From positions 1 through 8,811 of the forward strand of contig DAOUJX010000061.1 in NCBI GenBank assembly GCA_034422075.1: a stretch of DNA of 8,811 nucleotides, read 5' to 3'. This document shows positions 5,936-8,811 of the stretch, in pieces (the stretch's first letter is position 1; each line of letters begins with the position of its first letter). A program made the translations under genes and the position numbers. Under the pieces are notes generated by a model, which saw nothing but the letters and a program-made list of their open reading frames with translations, was not told the origin of the DNA and ran no database searches. This DNA is from S34-282 sp034422075. Lineage in GTDB: Bacteria; Chloroflexota; Dehalococcoidia; Lucifugimonadales; Australimonadaceae.

Positions 5936-6135
5936 TCACGGTGGTGGTCAACGGCCAGGAGCGCCAGCTCGAGCGAGCGCTGACCGTCGCCGAGTACCTG
6001 GCGTCGCTCGGCGTCGAGGGGCGCTACACCGCCGTGGCGCGCAACGGCGAGGTGCTGGAGCGCGGCGCCTTCGCGACGGTGCGCTTGGAGGACGGCGACC
6101 GCGTGGAGGTCGTGCGCCCCGTCGGCGGCGGCTAG
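5932..6135 (+). CDS. thiS: Sulfur carrier protein ThiS
   Basis: The protein is 67 aa, the standard ThiS size, with a ubiquitin-like beta-grasp pattern. It opens with MITVVVNGQER, followed by LTVAEYLASLGV, YTAVARNGEVL, and the closing GDRVEVVRPVGGG. The C-terminal Gly-Gly is adenylated and thiocarboxylated (normally by ThiF plus a cysteine desulfurase), then donates sulfur to ThiG. ATG 5932 overlaps the previous stop by four bases (ATGA). A perfect AGGAGG at 5919-5924, seven bases upstream, supports this start over an in-frame ATG at 5905. It is the last gene of the visible thi operon, and no terminator is evident after it. Confidence 0.95.
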   Translation: MITVVVNGQERQLERALTVAEYLASLGVEGRYTAVARNGEVLERGAFATVRLEDGDRVEVVRPVGGG

Positions 6136-6160
6136 CGCGGTACGCCGAGCGCCCCTGCGC

Positions 6161-6166
6161 TATAAT
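6161..6166 (+). promoter_or_regulatory. -10 element of the proBA promoter
   Basis: A perfect TATAAT occurs in the 68-bp gap between thiS and proB, predicting a transcription start near 6173 and a leader of about 30 bases. The matching -35 position (6138-6143, CGGTAC) does not resemble TTGACA. The perfect -10 in such GC-rich DNA is nevertheless notable and suggests proBA has its own promoter separate from the TPP-regulated operon. Confidence 0.55.
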
Positions 6167-6203
6167 TGGCAGTAACCGCTTGCACCGCCGGCAGGCTACG
6201 CAC

Positions 6204-7343
6204 ATGCCCCCCGAACGCACCAACAACTTGCCGCATTTGGCCTACAGGCGCATCGTCGTCAAGGCGGGCACGAACGTGCTCACCGGGCGCACGGACAGCC
6301 TGAACGCCAGCGTGCTCAGATCGCTGGTGCAGCAGATTGCGCAGGTGCGGCGACTCGGCGCCCAAGCGCTCTTCGTCACCTCGGGCGCGATAGCCGCCGG
6401 ACGCGAGGTGCTGCGCGAGCGCGGCAGCAACGTTGTCGAACGGCAGGTGCTCGCCGCCGTCGGCCAGAGCCGCCTCATGCACACCTACCAGGAGATGTTC
6501 GCCGCCGAGGGCGCCGTGACGGCGCAGGCGCTGCTCACGCACCGCGACGTGCAGGAGCGGCACGGCTACCTCAACGTCCGCAATACGCTCGAGGGGCTCC
6601 TTGCACACCACGTCGTGCCTATCGTCAACGAGAACGACGTCGTGGAGACCGAAGAGATCGGGCAGGTCCGACTGGGCGACAACGACACGCTCTCGGCGCT
6701 CGTGGCCAACCTCGTCGATGCCGACCTGCTGCTGATGCTGACCGACTCTGGCGGGCTCTACACGGCCGACCCGTACGACAACCCCGACGCGCAGCTGATC
6801 CCCCGCGTCGAGGTCATCGACGCGGGCATGCGCTCGCTCGCTCAGCCGACGCCCGGGAGCATCGGCCGGGGCGGGATGCTCTCGAAACTGCTGGCCGCCG
6901 AGCGCGCGACGGCCGCCGGCATCCCCGTCGTGGTCGCCGGCTATACCGCGGACATCGTCGAGCGCGCGGCGCGCGGCGAGCCGGTGGGTACGCACTTCCC
7001 CACCTCCGTCACTGCGCTGGAAAGCCGCAAGCGCTGGCTGCTCAGCGGCCTGGCGGAGTCGGGCGGGGAGATCGTGGTCGATACGGGAGCGGTCACGGCG
7101 CTGCGCTCGCGCCACGGCAGCCTGCTGCCTGCTGGCGTGCGCGCCGTGCGCGGGCGCTTCGACAGGGGCGACATCGTCTCTATCGTCTCGGAGGCGGGCG
7201 AACGCGTCGCGTGCGGCATCGCCTCCTACGGTACCGACGACCTGGAGGCCATCCGGGGGGTGCGCTCAGACGAGATTGAGCGGCGGCTGGGCCACCACTT
7301 CGGCGACGAGGCGATGCACCGCAACAACATGGTCGTGCTGTAG
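6204..7343 (+). CDS. proB: Glutamate 5-kinase ProB with PUA domain
   Basis: The protein is 379 aa, as expected for the two-domain form. ProB phosphorylates L-glutamate to gamma-glutamyl phosphate, the committed step of proline synthesis, in the cytoplasm. The amino-acid kinase domain (about 14-265) shows RRIVVKAGTNVLTG (15-28), LFVTSGAIAAGREV, the segment HGYLNVRNTLEGLL, PIVNENDVV, GDNDTLSALVANLVDADLLLMLTD and GRGGMLSKLLAAERA. The C-terminal PUA domain (about 275-350) begins near KRWLLSG and includes LLPAGVRAVRGRFDRGD. ATG 6204 is preferred, with GGCAGG at 6190-6195. A TTG at 6180 would sit too close to the -10 box to leave room for a ribosome site. ProB is normally feedback-inhibited by proline. 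proA follows after 5-8 bases. Confidence 0.97.
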   Translation: MPPERTNNLPHLAYRRIVVKAGTNVLTGRTDSLNASVLRSLVQQIAQVRRLGAQALFVTSGAIAAGREVLRERGSNVVERQVLAAVGQSRLMHTYQEMFAAEGAVTAQALLTHRDVQERHGYLNVRNTLEGLLAHHVVPIVNENDVVETEEIGQVRLGDNDTLSALVANLVDADLLLMLTDSGGLYTADPYDNPDAQLIPRVEVIDAGMRSLAQPTPGSIGRGGMLSKLLAAERATAAGIPVVVAGYTADIVERAARGEPVGTHFPTSVTALESRKRWLLSGLAESGGEIVVDTGAVTALRSRHGSLLPAGVRAVRGRFDRGDIVSIVSEAGERVACGIASYGTDDLEAIRGVRSDEIERRLGHHFGDEAMHRNNMVVL

Positions 7344-7351
7344 GCGGCGTG

Positions 7352-8626
7352 ATGACGACACTGGCAACCGAACTGGCAGGCAAGGCGAAGGCGGCGCGTG
7401 CGGCATCGCGCGTGCTCCGCAGCCTGCCCACCGGCGCGAAGGACGCCGCGCTCGGCGCCGTCGCGGATGCGCTCGAGGCGCACGCCGCGGCGTTGATGGA
7501 GGCCAACGCCGCCGACATGGAGGCGGCCCGCGCCGCCGGACGCGATGCGGCGTTCCTCGCACGCCTCGAGCTGACCCCCGCGACGCTGCACGCGATGGCC
7601 GGCGGCGTGCGGCAGGTCGCCGCGCTCCCCGATCCGGTAGGAGAGTCGTTCGATGCGCGGACGCTGCCGAACGGGATGCGCATCGAGCGCCGCCGCGTGC
7701 CGCTGGGCGTCATCGGCACGGTCTTCGAGGCGCGGCCCGAGGTCCCGGCCGACATATCGGCGCTGTGCATCAAGTCGGGCAACGCCGTGCTCTTGCGCGG
7801 CGGGAGCGACGCGCTCAACACCAACCGCGCGCTGGGGCGCATCATTCGCGACGCGCTGGCCGGAACGGACGTCCCGCCCGATGCCGTGCAGATGGTGGAG
7901 TCGCCCGACCGCGCCGTCGTTGCGCAGATGCTCAAGATGGACGAGTACATCGACCTGCTCATCCCGCGCGGCGGCGCCGACCTCGTGCGCTACGTGGCGA
8001 GGGAGGCGACGATGCCGGCGATCACGGGCGGCATCGGCGTGTGCCACACGTACGCCGATGCGAGCGCCGATGCCGAGATGGCAGCGAGCGTGGTCTACAA
8101 CGCGAAGACGCAGGCGCCCGCCAAGTGCAACGCGCTCGATACGCTGCTCGTCCACGCGGCCTCCGCGCCCAGCGTGCTGCCCGCCGCCGCCGCGCGGCTG
8201 CTCGACGACGGCGTCGAGCTGCGCTGCGATCGGCGCGCCCTCGCGCTGCTCGGCCCCATCGACGCCGAGCGCATCAGGCCCGCCGGGAGCGGGGATTTCG
8301 GGCAGGAGTTCCTCGACCTCGTCCTCTCGGTCAAGGTCGTCGACTCGCTCGACGAGGCGCTCTCGCACATCGAGGAGTACGGCTCCGGCCACTCGGAGGC
8401 CATCGTCACGGAGGATGGCGATGCGGCGCGGCGGTTCGTCGACGAGGTGGATGCGGCCGTCGTGCTCGTGAACGCATCGACGCGCTTCAATGACGGCGGC
8501 CAGCTCGGCCTCGGGGCGGAGGTGGCCATCAGCACCAACAAACTGCACGCGCGCGGGCCGATGGGCCTGCGCGAACTGACCTCATACAAGTGGGTCGCCA
8601 TCGGCGACGGCCACGTGCGTCCGTAG
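7352..8626 (+). CDS. proA: Gamma-glutamyl phosphate reductase ProA
   Basis: The protein is 424 aa from ATG 7352; GTG 7349 directly before it is an alternative start. ProA reduces gamma-glutamyl phosphate with NADPH to glutamate-5-semialdehyde, which cyclises to pyrroline-5-carboxylate, and it acts together with ProB. It has the aldehyde-dehydrogenase-like fold and family signatures: RRRVPLGVIGTVFEARPEV, CIKSGNAVLLRGGSDALNTN, LLIPRGGADLVRYV and NAKTQAPAKCNALDTLLVH with the catalytic Cys (C259). The C-terminal oligomerisation region has EEYGSGHSEAIVT, VNASTRFNDGG and KLHARGPMGLRELTSYKW. The length and all key blocks are complete. It is co-transcribed with proB; proC is not in the window. Confidence 0.97.
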   Translation: MTTLATELAGKAKAARAASRVLRSLPTGAKDAALGAVADALEAHAAALMEANAADMEAARAAGRDAAFLARLELTPATLHAMAGGVRQVAALPDPVGESFDARTLPNGMRIERRRVPLGVIGTVFEARPEVPADISALCIKSGNAVLLRGGSDALNTNRALGRIIRDALAGTDVPPDAVQMVESPDRAVVAQMLKMDEYIDLLIPRGGADLVRYVAREATMPAITGGIGVCHTYADASADAEMAASVVYNAKTQAPAKCNALDTLLVHAASAPSVLPAAAARLLDDGVELRCDRRALALLGPIDAERIRPAGSGDFGQEFLDLVLSVKVVDSLDEALSHIEEYGSGHSEAIVTEDGDAARRFVDEVDAAVVLVNASTRFNDGGQLGLGAEVAISTNKLHARGPMGLRELTSYKWVAIGDGHVRP

Positions 8627-8639
8627 AGAGGGGGAGCTT

Positions 8640-8811
8640 ATGGACTTGCGATTCGAGCGGGAGGTGCGCACGCCCTATTCCGAGGTCTACACCATCTACG
8701 AGGAGGACCAGCCGCAGGCGCGCTTCGACGTCCACTTCGCGGGCGCCATCGTCCACGCAACCCTCTCCGTCTCCGAGCGCTTCACGCAGGACGAGATCCA
8801 GGACCTCATCG
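8640..8811 (+). CDS. Unrecognised protein, N-terminal 57 residues (3' end outside window)
   Basis: ATG 8640 follows a clear GAGGGGGAG ribosome site (8628-8636) and lies 13 bases after the proA stop, so it is probably in the proBA transcript. The visible part begins MDLRFEREVRTPYSEVYTI and contains EEDQPQARFDVHF and SERFTQDEIQDLI. It is acidic and soluble-looking, with no signal peptide or membrane segment. I do not recognise a family. Codon use matches its neighbours, supporting a real gene. Linkage to proline synthesis is positional only. Confidence 0.7.
   Translation, partial: MDLRFEREVRTPYSEVYTIYEEDQPQARFDVHFAGAIVHATLSVSERFTQDEIQDLI

Noticed and set aside
7226..8548. Long open frame (440 codons) on the minus strand opposite proA, and similar minus-strand frames at 216-1286, 2662-3600 and 6132-7115
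   Set aside because: GC-rich coding DNA with G/C third positions leaves the antisense frames open. The translations are low-complexity (Arg/Ala/Pro or His/Arg/Val rich) with no recognisable domain, and each lies opposite a well-supported gene.

Overview
This is a GC-rich (by eye well above 60%), densely packed bacterial window in which every gene lies on the plus strand. Gene content, the GTG/ATG starts, and the style of the proB, proA and thi proteins suggest an environmental bacterium, possibly Chloroflexota (Dehalococcoidia/SAR202-like). That placement is inference from general resemblance and has not been tested by phylogeny.

Layout. (1) Positions 2-277 are the 3' end of fmt (methionyl-tRNA formyltransferase). 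(2) A 163-bp gap holds a terminator-like hairpin and a TACAAT -10 element. It leads into a compact three-gene unit at 441-4152: an amidohydrolase-2 family protein, a large ThDP-dependent (acetolactate-synthase-like) enzyme, and a protein with a possible nucleotidyltransferase-type N-terminus. The substrate of this unit is not recognisable. (3) A 350-bp non-coding stretch (4153-4502) holds a terminator-like hairpin, a small palindrome, a candidate promoter and a clear TPP riboswitch (THI element, about 4331-4424). The riboswitch is followed by overlapping, mutually exclusive hairpins that look like an expression platform. (4) The thiamin-thiazole operon thiG - thiE/tenI-like - thiS (4503-6135) follows, with 4-base stop/start overlaps between genes. 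(5) A 68-bp gap with a consensus TATAAT leads to proB-proA (6204-8626), the first two steps of proline synthesis. (6) The start of an unrecognised gene at 8640 runs off the window.

How the genes work together. ThiS carries sulfur and ThiG builds the thiazole ring. The middle gene lacks the second Mg2+-binding Asp expected in thiamin phosphate synthase and carries TenI-like signatures, so it may aromatise the ThiG product instead of coupling thiazole to pyrimidine. TPP sensed by the riboswitch should repress the operon. ProB and ProA turn glutamate into glutamate-5-semialdehyde. The ThDP-dependent enzyme upstream is a potential consumer of the cofactor made next door, but no shared regulation is visible.

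Most of the window is ordinary housekeeping sequence. The points most worth a second look are the riboswitch expression platform, the ThiE/TenI identity question, and the uncharacterised amidohydrolase/ThDP-enzyme/NTase-like trio. I found no mobile element, CRISPR array, tRNA or rRNA.
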